Assembly: GCA_964484185.1 (NCBI GenBank)
Contig: CAZAEQ010000016.1
Coordinates: 1-64,000, forward strand
Length of the DNA: 64,000 nt
Origin: F1-120-MAGs238 sp964484185
GTDB taxonomy: Bacteria; Planctomycetota; Phycisphaerae; Phycisphaerales; UBA1924
Reading direction: 5' to 3'
Part shown: positions 33,815 through 43,169 of the stretch, one piece after another
Numbering within the stretch: the first letter of the stretch is position 1
Layout: every line of letters begins with the position of its first letter
Translations under genes and position numbers: made by a program
Notes under the pieces: model-generated
The model's database searches: none
Seen by the model: the letters and a program-made list of their open reading frames with translations, nothing else
Told to the model about the DNA's origin: nothing

Positions 33815-34621
33815 TTAGGTGAGCATGTGAGCATCTTTTGATTTTGGGTCAGAAACGCGGTTTTTGGAAGAAGTGCTGGGTGATGAAGAAGTGATGGGTG
33901 CTGAGTTCTGAGTGGTGAGGGTGGAAGGGGAGCCGGATTGAGTGCTGGGGAAAGTGGGGGCGGGGCGGCCGAGGTCGTCGGAGACCGGGGGTTGGGCCGC
34001 GTAGTGGGCATCGTTTTCTGCTTTCATGGCGGCGTACTCGGCATCGGTCATGGTGCACTTGGGGCGGGGCTGGGGTGGGTTGTGGTCTGCGAAGTGGGCG
34101 TGTTCGGGGAGGGACCAGGACCAGAAGCGTTCTTTGTCGGGCATGACGTGGAGGTTGGAGGCGATGTTGAGGTCGATTTTGGCGCGGCGAAGGGTTGCCG
34201 CGGAAATGCCTAGCTCGCGGGCGCGGGGCATGAGGTCGGAGACTGCGCGAGGGCCGGATAGGAGTTCGGCTTTGAGGAATTCGACCGCATCGTCTCGTTC
34301 ACGGGGTATTTTAGGGGAATTTGGATCGTTCTTTGTTTGGCGTGTGACGCGAGTGCGGGAGCGTTCAACGAGGGCAAGGGCTTTGAGAAGGCCGGCGGCG
34401 GCGACCTGGTTCATGGGGTCGACATCGAGGGCTATCTGAAAGTGCTGGGCCAATTCCAGCTGCTTCAAAAGTGCCTGATTATTAAGGTATTCCTCGAATC
34501 CGGGCTCGCAGGGGAGGGGTGGAAGCTCGATGGAACTCATGGCATAGGTGAGGTTTGCGATGAGGACATCGAATTGACTGGGAAGTTCTGGACGCTTGTT
34601 TGTGGGGTGTGTGTTTGTCAT
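33815..34621 (-). CDS. Hypothetical protein with primase/helicase tail-like DNA-binding segment
   Basis: A 268-residue protein with an N-terminal helical part (residues ~1-105), then DDAVEFLKAELLSGPRAVSDLMPRARELGISAATLRRAKIDLNI, closely like the winged-helix-type tail of phage and plasmid AAA/primase proteins (FL...L..GP..V.E....AREAGIS..TLRRAK). The C terminus is long and low-complexity (Ser/Thr/Pro). ATG 34621 is chosen as the first normal-looking start, but no clear ribosome site is seen. It may be a stand-alone fragment of a mobile-element gene. It is flanked by the REP pair. Confidence 0.65.
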   Translation of the reverse strand: MTNTHPTNKRPELPSQFDVLIANLTYAMSSIELPPLPCEPGFEEYLNNQALLKQLELAQHFQIALDVDPMNQVAAAGLLKALALVERSRTRVTRQTKNDPNSPKIPRERDDAVEFLKAELLSGPRAVSDLMPRARELGISAATLRRAKIDLNIASNLHVMPDKERFWSWSLPEHAHFADHNPPQPRPKCTMTDAEYAAMKAENDAHYAAQPPVSDDLGRPAPTFPSTQSGSPSTLTTQNSAPITSSSPSTSSKNRVSDPKSKDAHMLT

Positions 34622-35074
34622 AGTGATCAAGATAATCTGGCTAACAGACGCTGTCAAGAAAACTGTATGGTGTTTGGATGAAAATGTTGACTGAGGGGAA
34701 AAATCGCCGAATTATAGTCCTATAACCTTCTGCATTAATGAGCAAGACCCATCAAAGGCGTGAACGCATTGCCAGAGGAAAAGGATTTCCTCCGGCACCT
34801 CCATTCTTCCAAACTTGATTTCAGCCGCGGAGTCGCGGCTTGTTTCTGAGGAAGCAGCAAAGCGTCAGACGGATTTAGGTCGTGCCTTTTTGAAGACTGC
34901 GTTCCCGGAAAGTTGCCGCGTTCGATTCGCTTGAGACATTGCGAACGGGGGAAACTCAGCGGCCAATTTGCGTCAACACAAACACGCCCGAGCCTACATT
35001 CTCCAAACTCAGATGAGAGTTCTGAAGCTTCGCAAGTTCCTACCATGTTCAAAGACTCCAAGGGAGTGCCGTGA
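34622..35074. other. Intergenic region upstream of the ECF sigma/kinase pair
   Basis: About 450 bases without a convincing gene; a minus-strand frame of 126 codons is antisense to the likely 5' region and has no family features. TTGACT at 34687-34692 and AATTAT at 34710-34715 (17-base spacing) are a weak promoter candidate for the downstream sigma factor. Confidence 0.4.
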
Positions 35075-35635
35075 ATGTCCACGAATGAGTCAGACACGTT
35101 TGCGCAGTATGTCACCGATAACTACGAGGCTCTGAGGCGATATGCAAAATCTCGTCTTCACGGGCTTGAAAGCGTCTACCAACCGACAGCAGTGCTTCAT
35201 GAGGCCTATCTCAAAATTGTCATATCGTGCCAAAATAATGAGGGAAGTGCGCCCTCAGCAGCGTTATTACACATAGCGATGGAACGGATGGTCATCGATT
35301 TGGCACGGAAGAAAAAGCAACGACGAGGAGCGGAGGACAAGGTCCGCGACCACGCGGCGGATGTGGCACGGGCAACTGAACAACGATCTGCAAATGTACG
35401 CTATGACGACATTGAACGTAGAGAGGCCGCAAACGAGTGCTTTAGTACGCTGCAAGCAAACAATGCCTTGGCCGCAGAAGTGTTTGTGTATCGCAAATTC
35501 TACGACATTACTATTGAAAAGACAGCCGTTGCCCTCCAAATTAGCGAGGCAAACGTTTCTAGAAAGTTGGCCTTGGCGAGCGCGTTGCTCACCGCCTGTC
35601 TCAACAGGAAATACCCACCTGGATCGCAATCATGA
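35075..35635 (+). CDS. ECF-type RNA polymerase sigma factor (planctomycete class)
   Basis: A 186-residue sigma factor. The region-2-like segment contains DNYEALRRYAKSRLHGLESVYQPTAVLHEAYLKI and then LLHIAMERMVIDLARKKKQRRGAEDKV, as in the planctomycete ECF family recognised as sigma-70-like X6. The region-4-like helix-turn-helix is AEVFVYRKFYDITIEKTAVALQISEANVSRKLALASALL. It overlaps the following kinase by 4 bp (ATGA), a typical planctomycete ECF-kinase pair in which the kinase is thought to control the sigma factor. Confidence 0.9.
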   Translation: MSTNESDTFAQYVTDNYEALRRYAKSRLHGLESVYQPTAVLHEAYLKIVISCQNNEGSAPSAALLHIAMERMVIDLARKKKQRRGAEDKVRDHAADVARATEQRSANVRYDDIERREAANECFSTLQANNALAAEVFVYRKFYDITIEKTAVALQISEANVSRKLALASALLTACLNRKYPPGSQS

Positions 35636-38031
35636 TTGACGCTCGGTTTCAGCGAGTCTGTGCAATTATTCAACAGGTCATCGACACCGCGCCGGAGGAT
35701 CAAGAGTTCTTTATACGTGAGGTCTGCGGCGACGACCCAGGCCTTGCCTCAGAGGTTCTTGCCGCGTTTAACCCCGATCCTTCAATCGCGGCAATGCTGG
35801 AATTCCATGATGTTCGACCAGTCGAAGACCCGCTCATCGGGAAGAGAGTCAAAGACTTTCAGATTGAATCATTGATCGGTAGCGGCGGCATGGGGATCAT
35901 TTACAAAGCAGTCCAAATAAGCACCGGAAAGACCGTCGCACTCAAGTTCATCCACCTTCACCAAATCAGTTCCCCGTTCGGAACGGCGGGACGAATTCGA
36001 TTCGAAAACGAGATCAAGACACTCGCGAAGCTCGACCACCCAAATATCGCCAAGATACTCACAGCGGAAATTACTGAAACACCTGAAGGCTCCAGGCCGT
36101 TCTTTGCCATGGAGCTTGTCGATGGTCGCCCGGTTGACCAATTCATCACAGAGTCCAAGGCTCCAATCCTCTCGATCGTGCAACTTATCGCAGAAATCGC
36201 GGAAGCAATTGCGCATGCTCATGCGCGCGGATGCATCCATCGGGACATTAAACCTCAAAATATTCTTGTTGACTCCGAGGGTCGTCCCAAGATCATCGAC
36301 TTTGGTATCGCGAAAGCCATAGACCCCCTCGGGGTTGCGCAATCGCGCGCGACTATGACTGGTCAATCCAGTTTTCCGATCGGCACACTCACCTACATGT
36401 CCCCCGAGCAAGGAAATAAGCCAACCACTGCGGACATTCCCACAGATGTCTACTCGTTGGGCGTAATTGCCTATGAACTCCTCGCACGTCGCCGCCCTCT
36501 TGACTTCACAAACCTCTCGCTTGGCGAAGCACTGCGGATGCTGGAGGAGAAGGATCCGCCACCGCTGCGTTCACTCGTCCCGAATATCGATCTCGATATC
36601 GAAACGGTGATCGCAAAAGCGATGGAAAAAGATCCTGTAAACCGCTATCCCGACGCCGCTCATTTGGCTGCGGACCTTCGCCGCATTCTCAATCACGAAC
36701 CAATTAAAGCTCGTCCCCCGACTGCTGCGTATGTCTTTGGCAAGTTCATCCGACGCAACCCGGGACTTGCTGGGGGCGTGGCGATTGCGGTTCTTAGTCT
36801 CGCGGTTGGAACCGGCTTTGCAACACTTGGGATGCTTCGGGCCAAACAACGAGCGGAACAGAATAAGGAATTGCGGTGGGCAACTTTTGATGCGGTTGGG
36901 CAGTTGGCCCAACTTGCCATCGATCCACTTCAGCCAATGCCTGGTGAAGGGGACGCGGACCTTACGGCAGAGCAGAATATTAAAGTAGCACGCGTTCGAG
37001 TTGAATCGCTTTTGCAAACTGTCAAGACTCAAAAGTTACACCCTGAGGCAGAAGCGGCGATACTGCATGTAATCGGTGAACAGTATCTATCGCTTGGCGA
37101 AACTGAGAAGGCTGAAAGCATGTATCAGGCGGTGATCCAAGTCCATAGCCACGAACACGGAGTACAACATCCTGATGTGGCCGCAGCCAATGCAAGCCTG
37201 GCATATCTCAGACTTGGCGAATGGCGACTGGATGAAAGTGCTTTATTGCTTGAATCGGCTATCGCCACACTTTTGAGCCAGGAAAGTGATCGATGGCAAA
37301 TAGAGGCTGCGGGCGCGATCGATAATCTGGCTCGTGTTCGGCAAGCTCAGGGGCGACTTTCGGAAAGCAACGGTCTATTTCAGCAAGAGCTCTCGATTCG
37401 CCGCCGATTGCAGGGAGCCAATGACATTAATACCGCTCAAGCAGAGCATAATTTGGCTTTCCTGCTAATCGACAGCGGCAAGTCCGCCGATGCTGAGCCA
37501 ATCCTTCGGCGCATACTCATCGCGTTCGAGCGGACGATGGGTGTAAACAGCCGAGAGGTCGCTATCACCCTGCGCAGCCTCGGCATCTCACTTCGCGAGC
37601 AGAGCAAATTAACAGAGGCTGAGTCTGTGCTTCAACGCGCAATTCCGATCGACATCAAAGTCTCTGGCGAGGGGAGCGAACTTGGTGCAATTCTGAGAAT
37701 GCACCTTGGGGCGAGCATGATTGATCAACTTGAGCAACTTTCGCAATCGGGGACCGCAGATGATGTTCGACTGCAAGAGGCAGAGAAGCTGTTGCGGACC
37801 GCGTTCACTACGTTGAACACGTCGAGTAAATTGTCAGCAGCCGTACGCGCCGAATCACGGGCCGAGCGTGCCCGAGTTCTTTTTCACGCCGGGAAACTGG
37901 ACGAAGCACGGGTGCTTCTAAAGGAAGCACAAGCCATTGCGACAGAAATACCTGAAGTAGTGAGAATACAGCATCGGGTAAGGGTCGCGATGGCGGAAAT
38001 TGAGCGGGTACAACGGTCTCTCGCCAAGTAA
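35632..38031 (+). CDS. Membrane Ser/Thr protein kinase with TPR repeats
   Basis: A 799-residue Hanks-type kinase. Kinase features: Gly-rich loop GSGGMG 83-88, Lys105 (VALKF), Glu127, catalytic HRDIKPQN 203-210, DFG 223-225 and GTLTYMSPEQ. A single transmembrane helix lies near 375-395 (GVAIAVLSLAVGTGFATLGML). The C-terminal ~400 residues are TPR-like helices (for example EQYLSLGETEKAESMYQAVI and HNLAFLLIDSGKSADAEPILRR). The N-terminal ~65 residues resemble the short helical lead found in planctomycete kinases. It overlaps the sigma factor start, suggesting joint expression and control. Confidence 0.93.
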   Translation: MIDARFQRVCAIIQQVIDTAPEDQEFFIREVCGDDPGLASEVLAAFNPDPSIAAMLEFHDVRPVEDPLIGKRVKDFQIESLIGSGGMGIIYKAVQISTGKTVALKFIHLHQISSPFGTAGRIRFENEIKTLAKLDHPNIAKILTAEITETPEGSRPFFAMELVDGRPVDQFITESKAPILSIVQLIAEIAEAIAHAHARGCIHRDIKPQNILVDSEGRPKIIDFGIAKAIDPLGVAQSRATMTGQSSFPIGTLTYMSPEQGNKPTTADIPTDVYSLGVIAYELLARRRPLDFTNLSLGEALRMLEEKDPPPLRSLVPNIDLDIETVIAKAMEKDPVNRYPDAAHLAADLRRILNHEPIKARPPTAAYVFGKFIRRNPGLAGGVAIAVLSLAVGTGFATLGMLRAKQRAEQNKELRWATFDAVGQLAQLAIDPLQPMPGEGDADLTAEQNIKVARVRVESLLQTVKTQKLHPEAEAAILHVIGEQYLSLGETEKAESMYQAVIQVHSHEHGVQHPDVAAANASLAYLRLGEWRLDESALLLESAIATLLSQESDRWQIEAAGAIDNLARVRQAQGRLSESNGLFQQELSIRRRLQGANDINTAQAEHNLAFLLIDSGKSADAEPILRRILIAFERTMGVNSREVAITLRSLGISLREQSKLTEAESVLQRAIPIDIKVSGEGSELGAILRMHLGASMIDQLEQLSQSGTADDVRLQEAEKLLRTAFTTLNTSSKLSAAVRAESRAERARVLFHAGKLDEARVLLKEAQAIATEIPEVVRIQHRVRVAMAEIERVQRSLAK

Positions 38032-38223
38032 TTTGTCGCAGCAATTGAAGAGCACTTCTATTTTACGTTTTTGGCATCTGTTAGAACGCGGCAATTCGTA
38101 ATACTCGCCAAACTTAAAATTGCTGAGGGAGTTCCGCGGACTCCATCGTTATATTCTGGGACGCAGTGAATTGTGTCGCTGCGCCCTGACCAGAAAGAGA
38201 AAGCCCACTTGGAGGAATTGACA

Positions 38224-39894
38224 ATGAATCGAATTCGTACTCTCATCGCGGCAGCAGGAACTGCGGCGGTTCTCGTTGCGTTCACAAATCAAACGGGAGC
38301 TCAAGTCATCAATTGGGCAACCGCTGTGAACGGCTCATGGACAGTCGCTGGTAATTGGAATCCTGCAAACGTACCGGATTCAACTGGCGAGTTTGCCGAG
38401 TTTGGATTTGCTGTTCCATACACGGTTACATTGACTGGCACAGCGAGTCCGTCCGGAATAAATGTCACCAATCCGTTGGCGGCTATTAATATCATGAGGG
38501 ATAGTTCGCTTCTTGTAGGTAACACGAACGCGAACAACAACAGCGGGACGATCTCAGTCTTTGGACAAAGTGGTTGGGGTGCGGGATCACTAATCTGGGC
38601 CTCGAACGCGGTATTGAATGGAACTGGTTTTGTAACACTAGTTAATAACGGTGGAAGTGCACGAATCTGGACCACCAGCAATGGTTCAGATACGGGAACC
38701 ATCGGACCCGGAATCACCATCAACGGTGCTGGTTACATTGATGGAATGTTTATCAACACTGGGACCATTGCCGGTGGCGATAGTCTCGCCTCTTCCGGCC
38801 CAGTGGTTCGCGGCACCGTCACTCAACAAGGCAACGGCCTATTCAATATTGTTGGACCGAATCGACGCGCATCAATCGGCGACGGAACGGTCATCGGTGG
38901 CACAATTCAAACAAGCAATGGCGGATACATGGCAACAACTGGCAACGGTGCCATGCAAGAGGTCACATTGTCCACCGGAAGCAGGTTTGAAATCTATCGT
39001 GATCAATCCATCACGGTTCGAAGTCCAGGTATGACAAATGACGGAACTATCGCGGTTGCCGGGCAAAGCGGATGGGGTGCGGGCTCGCTTATCTGGTCGG
39101 CAGACGCGACAATGAATGGCACTGGAGTTGTTGCGCTGAATAACAACGGAGGCTCTGCACGCATCTGGACCACTAGCAACGGATCGGATACTGGAACTAT
39201 TGGATCAGGAGTCACTATCAATGGTGCGGGTTTCATCGATGGTACCTTCATCAACAAGGGCACTATCGGCGGCGGCGATAGTCTTGTCAGTTCCGGACCA
39301 GTCCTTCGCGGAACAATGACTCAACAGGACGCTGGAAAATTCAATGTGGTAGGTCCGAATCGACGCGCCTCAATTGGGGACGGATCCTTGATAGGAGGTT
39401 CTATTCAGACTAGCAATGGCGGATTTGTCGGAAGCGCTGGCGACGGCGCCATGCAAGCGGTAACTTTGGCTGCGGGGAGTAGATTCGAAATCTATCGGGA
39501 CCAATCAATTACGGTTCGCAGTCCGGGAATGACCAATGATGGAACTATCGCGGTCTTCGGCCAAAGCGGGTGGGGCGCAGGTTCGCTCATCTGGTCGGCA
39601 GACGCGGTGATGAATGGTGGCGGATTCGTCACGTTGAATAACAACGGAGGGTCCGCTCGTATCTGGACAACTAGCAACGGCTCGGATACTGGAACTATTG
39701 GACCTGGAGTCACCATTAATGGTGCTGGCTATATCGACGGAACATTTATCAACAAGGGCACCATCGGCGGCGGCGATAGTCTTGTAAGTTCCGGACCAGT
39801 CCTTCGTGGGACTATGAGCCAACAGGACGCCGGAACATTCAATGTGGTAGGCCCAAATCGCCGCGCCTCCATCGGGGAAGGCTCTTTGGTGTGA
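38224..39894 (+). CDS. Large repeat surface protein, N-terminal part (ends at assembly gap)
   Basis: The first 556 residues of a secreted protein. A signal peptide (MNRIRTLIAAAGTAAVLVAFTNQTGA) leads into beta-rich repeats of 166 residues, each with GQSGWGAGSLIWSADA, IWTTSNGSDTGTIG, GVTINGAGYIDGTFIN, GPNRRASIGDG and FEIYRDQSITVRSPGMTNDG. The lead ATG has a GGAGGAATT ribosome site. The stop TGA (39892-39894) arises only in the last bases before a 10-N gap, where sequence departs from the repeat, so it is probably an assembly artefact and the gene continues as 39917-40740 in the same frame. Confidence 0.8.
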   Translation: MNRIRTLIAAAGTAAVLVAFTNQTGAQVINWATAVNGSWTVAGNWNPANVPDSTGEFAEFGFAVPYTVTLTGTASPSGINVTNPLAAINIMRDSSLLVGNTNANNNSGTISVFGQSGWGAGSLIWASNAVLNGTGFVTLVNNGGSARIWTTSNGSDTGTIGPGITINGAGYIDGMFINTGTIAGGDSLASSGPVVRGTVTQQGNGLFNIVGPNRRASIGDGTVIGGTIQTSNGGYMATTGNGAMQEVTLSTGSRFEIYRDQSITVRSPGMTNDGTIAVAGQSGWGAGSLIWSADATMNGTGVVALNNNGGSARIWTTSNGSDTGTIGSGVTINGAGFIDGTFINKGTIGGGDSLVSSGPVLRGTMTQQDAGKFNVVGPNRRASIGDGSLIGGSIQTSNGGFVGSAGDGAMQAVTLAAGSRFEIYRDQSITVRSPGMTNDGTIAVFGQSGWGAGSLIWSADAVMNGGGFVTLNNNGGSARIWTTSNGSDTGTIGPGVTINGAGYIDGTFINKGTIGGGDSLVSSGPVLRGTMSQQDAGTFNVVGPNRRASIGEGSLV

Positions 39895-40250
39895 GGTACC
39901 CACCCANNNNNNNNNNCGAGCAATGGAGGCTACGTTGGCACCGCTGGCAACGGTGCCATGCAAGAAGTCACCCTGACCCCAGGTAGCAGATTCGAAATCT
40001 ATCGCGATCAATCTATTACGATTCGCAATCCTGGAATGACCGACAACGGAACGATTGCCGTCTTCGGTCAGAGTGGCTGGGGTCCGGGTTCTCTCATCTG
40101 GTCTGCTGGTTCTGTGCTTGATGGGGTCGGACTCGTTACCCTTAGCAACAATGGCGGGACAGCGCGTCTTTGGACCACAAACAATGGATCCGACACTGGG
40201 ATCATCGGCTCCGGCATCACTATCAACGGCGATGGCCAGATCGCGGCCAG
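38563..40250 (+). repeat. Tandem 498-bp coding repeats
   Basis: Units begin at 38563 and 39061 (498 bases), then 39559, then 40066 after the gap (507 bases), with a partial last unit. The spacing is a multiple of three, so the units are in frame. High nucleotide similarity between units points to recent duplication. The gap lies in unit 3, so the true copy number may be higher. Confidence 0.85.
39907..39916. other. Assembly gap (10 N)
   Basis: Ten unknown bases in the repeat gene. Bases just before (39889-39906) do not match the corresponding position of the other repeats, consistent with a bad contig end; the 10-N length is probably nominal. Confidence 0.95.
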
Positions 40251-40740
40251 TTTCACAATCAATGGGACGATCGCACCAGGCAATAGGTTCGGCCAACTCC
40301 AGAGGCCCGGAAACATCATTATGAACCCTTCGGCCGTTCTGGACATTGAAATTGGGGGGGCTGCTGCAAGTCAGCGAGACTCTTTTGTTGGCACTGGTGC
40401 GCTTCGCTTACGTGGCACACTGCGAGTGCGATTCTCCAGTCCCCCATACAGAATGCCGCCCTGCTCTTCCTATACGCCAGTCTCTGGGGGCCAGATCACG
40501 GGTCGCTTCACAACTCTCGACGTCCCTCGCGGTATGCAAGTGACCTATTTCCCCGATCGTGTTACCCTTTTCTACAATCCCGCCGACTTCAACTCAGATG
40601 CTGTCGTGGATTTCTTTGATTATCTCGACTTTGTGCAAGCTTTTTCCATCGAAAGCCCGGATGCCGACTATGACGGCGATGGCATCGTTGATTTCTTTGA
40701 CTATCTCGCGTTCGTCCAAGACTTCGCATCACCCTGCTAA
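39917..40740 (+). CDS. Large repeat surface protein, C-terminal part (dockerin-like end)
   Basis: The continuation after the gap, in the same frame. It holds the end of repeat unit 3, a partial unit (GQSGWGPGSLIW, LWTTNNGSDTG), a stretch SFTINGTIAPGNRFGQLQRPGNI like an autotransporter-type beta-helix close, and two C-terminal Ca-binding dockerin-like repeats (DFNSDAVVDFFDYLDFVQAF and DYDGDGIVDFFDYLAFVQDF) ending in ASPC. These D-rich repeats are typical of planctomycete secreted proteins and probably mediate attachment or folding. A terminator follows. Confidence 0.8.
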
Positions 40741-40779
40741 TGTGAATCGCAAGACATAGTTGGAACTTCTATCAGATCC

Positions 40780-40828
40780 TCCTGCGTGCTCCAGTCTCAA
40801 GTGACTGTAACACGCAGGACTTTTTTTG
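40780..40828 (+). terminator. Rho-independent terminator after the repeat gene
   Basis: Arms TCCTGCGTG (40780-40788) and CACGCAGGA (40811-40819), followed by CTTTTTTT. Confidence 0.85.
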
Positions 40829-41149
40829 GCCTCAGCCATCAATCGCAAAAAGGAGCCGAGCACGATCTCCGCCTTCCAGGCTTCCTTCGTGCTCGTGCAT
40901 GATTGGTTATTTAAGAGGCACTAGGCATTGGCACTAGGCACTAGCGCCGGTGTGGGGTGAGGCAGAGGGGATTGGGAGCGGAGGTGTATGGCGTGGAGTC
41001 TGCCGCCCCGACTGGGGCTGGGAAGGAAATCCGCACTTCCGGGGGTTGCGCTCGAAGACTCGCTCAGCCCCGGCTACAGCCTGTCGGCCCGCTTTGAGGC
41101 CGTTGAGGCGGGGAGTGGAGGAAGAGGCTGAAGGGATTTGAGATTTGAA

Positions 41150-41270
<121 letters not shown>

Positions 41271-41293
41271 AGGGAGATGAGACTGAGTGGGCA

Positions 41294-42379
41294 TTACTTT
41301 GTGGGGGCGGGCGTTGGACGAGCAGTATCAATCGGCGCAGCCTCGATATACACATCCATCTGCTGCCCGACAAACACATTGAGCGAAGTTGACTTGAAGC
41401 TGTAAATCGCTTGCAGCACGCGGGTGTCTACTCGTTCAGTTGCATCACCAGTGAGCGAGCGTTTGGGGATGACTAGGGGTTCGAAGCGGATGAAGGTGAT
41501 GGGGGTGTTGAGGTCTTTGTTGCCGCGGACGAAGGCGGTTCCGGGTGCGTTGGGGCGGACGCGCCAGGCGTCGTGTTCATCGATGTCGACGCGGATGTGG
41601 AGTGTGTCGGTGGCGCCGAGGATGAGGAGCGGGTTGGTGGTCTGGCCAGTGGCGGCGAATTCGCCGGGGATTGCGTTGACTTGCAGGACCTGGCCATCGA
41701 AGGGAGCAGTGATCGAGCGGCGGTCGATTTCGATGCGAGTGGAGGAAAGCAGAGCTTTGGCAGATGCGAGCTGAGCGGTTGCGACTGCGAGATCGGCGGA
41801 CCATGCGCCGGCCTTGGTGAGGGCGAGTTGAGATTTGGCCTGGGCGAGGCGGGCTTGGGCGGCGGTGACAGCAAAGCGGCGGCGGGTTAATTCTTCTTTT
41901 CCGGCGGCGAGACCTTCAGCAACTTTCTCGATCATCGCGAGTTGTTCCTGGGCATCTTCGAGCTGGGTGGATGCTTCGGTGACTCTTGCTTCCAGCGGCG
42001 GAAGTTCTTCAGCGCGGGGGAAACTCTTCCAGCGGTCGATCTGAGATTGGGCGGTGGCGACATTAGATTCGCGGACAGCGAGTTCGGCCTGGAGTTCGCG
42101 GGTGTCGAGGGCGAAAAGGAGATCGCCTTGTTTCACGCGATCGCCGACTTTGACGGGGACATTGACGATGACGCCGGAGACGGGGGTTGAAATGTTGGTG
42201 TTGCGTGAACTGGCTTCAATGAGGCCTGCGCCGGCGACGAATGATGTGTAGGGGGGAGTTGCGGATTCGATGATTGGCGGCGGGACGCTGGCGGGTTTTG
42301 AGGACCTGATGACGGTGACTACGGCGAAGATGATGCCGCCGATTGCGAGGATTGGGAGGATGAGGATGGGGCGGAACAT
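41294..42379 (-). CDS. HlyD/MacA-type periplasmic adaptor protein
   Basis: A 361-residue membrane fusion protein. N-terminal helix FRPILILPILAIGGIIFAVV, then a biotinyl-lipoyl segment (SGVIVNVPVKVGDRVKQGDLLFALD), a long alpha hairpin (residues ~85-185), the second lipoyl half with ITAPFDGQVLQVNAIPGEFA, and a beta barrel. It bridges an ABC transporter to an outer-membrane channel. ATG 42379 follows TGGAG; the upstream ATG at 42457 would overlap the ABC ATPase gene. It forms an operon with the ATPase and permease genes upstream of it on the minus strand, the DevBCA/MacAB arrangement. Confidence 0.9.
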   Translation of the reverse strand: MFRPILILPILAIGGIIFAVVTVIRSSKPASVPPPIIESATPPYTSFVAGAGLIEASSRNTNISTPVSGVIVNVPVKVGDRVKQGDLLFALDTRELQAELAVRESNVATAQSQIDRWKSFPRAEELPPLEARVTEASTQLEDAQEQLAMIEKVAEGLAAGKEELTRRRFAVTAAQARLAQAKSQLALTKAGAWSADLAVATAQLASAKALLSSTRIEIDRRSITAPFDGQVLQVNAIPGEFAATGQTTNPLLILGATDTLHIRVDIDEHDAWRVRPNAPGTAFVRGNKDLNTPITFIRFEPLVIPKRSLTGDATERVDTRVLQAIYSFKSTSLNVFVGQQMDVYIEAAPIDTARPTPAPTK

Positions 42380-42404
42380 GTGAGACTCCAGGCGAGGCGG
42401 AAAC

Positions 42405-43166
42405 TCAGTCGTGGGAAAGTTGGTGCGGATCGGTGACGATTTGTTCAACGTGACCATCGTTGAGGCGGGCGATGCGGTCGGCGTGTTTGAAAATGCGCGA
42501 GTCGTGGGTGACGACGATGAGCGAGCGGCCTTCTTCGAGGGCGACCTGGCGAAGCATGGTCATGATCTTGTCGCCGGTCTGGGCATCGAGCGCGGATGTT
42601 GGTTCATCGCAGACGATGAGGCGAGGGTGGTGGACCAGGGCGCGGGAGATGGCGACGCGCTGCTGCTGGCCGCCGGAGAGACGTTGTGGAAAATCGTTGA
42701 CCCGATTGCCTAAGCCAACTCGGTCGAGCATGGCTTTGGCGGCGACCATGGCAGCATGGCGCGGCTTGTTCTGAATGAGAAGCGGGACGGCGACGTTTTC
42801 GGCGAGCGTGAGTGTGGGGATGAGGTTGAATGCCTGGAAGACGAAACCGATATTGAGGGCGCGGAAGTTGGCGCGCTGCGAAGGATTGAGGTCTTTGTAG
42901 TCGATACCAAAGACGGTGCATTCACCTTCATCGCGTTCGAGCACGCCGGCGATGACGGAGATGAGCGTGGTCTTGCCGCAGCCAGAGGGGCCGACGAGCA
43001 TGAGGAGTTCGCCAGCTTTCACATCGATATCGATGTGGCGCAGAGCTTGCACAGCGTTTTCGCCCTTGCCGTAGGTTTTGGTAATGCCGCGGCAATGCAC
43101 TGCGATCTGGTCGCGTGCGCCGGGTGGGCCGGGTGTGGGCTGAGGTTGTGTGGCGATCGAAGACAC
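42405..43166 (-). CDS. ABC transporter ATP-binding protein (DevA/LolD/MacB type)
   Basis: A 253-residue ATPase with Walker A GPSGCGKTT, the Q-loop in FVFQAFNLIPTLTLAEN, the LSGGQQQRV signature, Walker B LIVCDEPTSALD and the switch His in VVTHDSR. This subgroup powers export of lipids, peptides or macrolides with an FtsX-type permease. The GTG start at 43166 is four bases from the permease stop. Confidence 0.95.
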   Translation of the reverse strand: MSSIATQPQPTPGPPGARDQIAVHCRGITKTYGKGENAVQALRHIDIDVKAGELLMLVGPSGCGKTTLISVIAGVLERDEGECTVFGIDYKDLNPSQRANFRALNIGFVFQAFNLIPTLTLAENVAVPLLIQNKPRHAAMVAAKAMLDRVGLGNRVNDFPQRLSGGQQQRVAISRALVHHPRLIVCDEPTSALDAQTGDKIMTMLRQVALEEGRSLIVVTHDSRIFKHADRIARLNDGHVEQIVTDPHQLSHD

Positions 43167-43169
43167 GAA

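Noticed and set aside
34735..35115. 126-codon minus-strand frame upstream of the ECF sigma factor
   Set aside because: No family features or ribosome site; it overlaps the sigma factor's 5' end.
39892..39894. True end of the repeat protein at the TGA before the gap
   Set aside because: The stop arises only in the divergent contig-end bases; the frame and repeats resume after the gap.
40950..41141. 63-codon plus-strand frame in the repeat-rich gap
   Set aside because: The sequence is simple and repeat-like, and the translation has no protein character.
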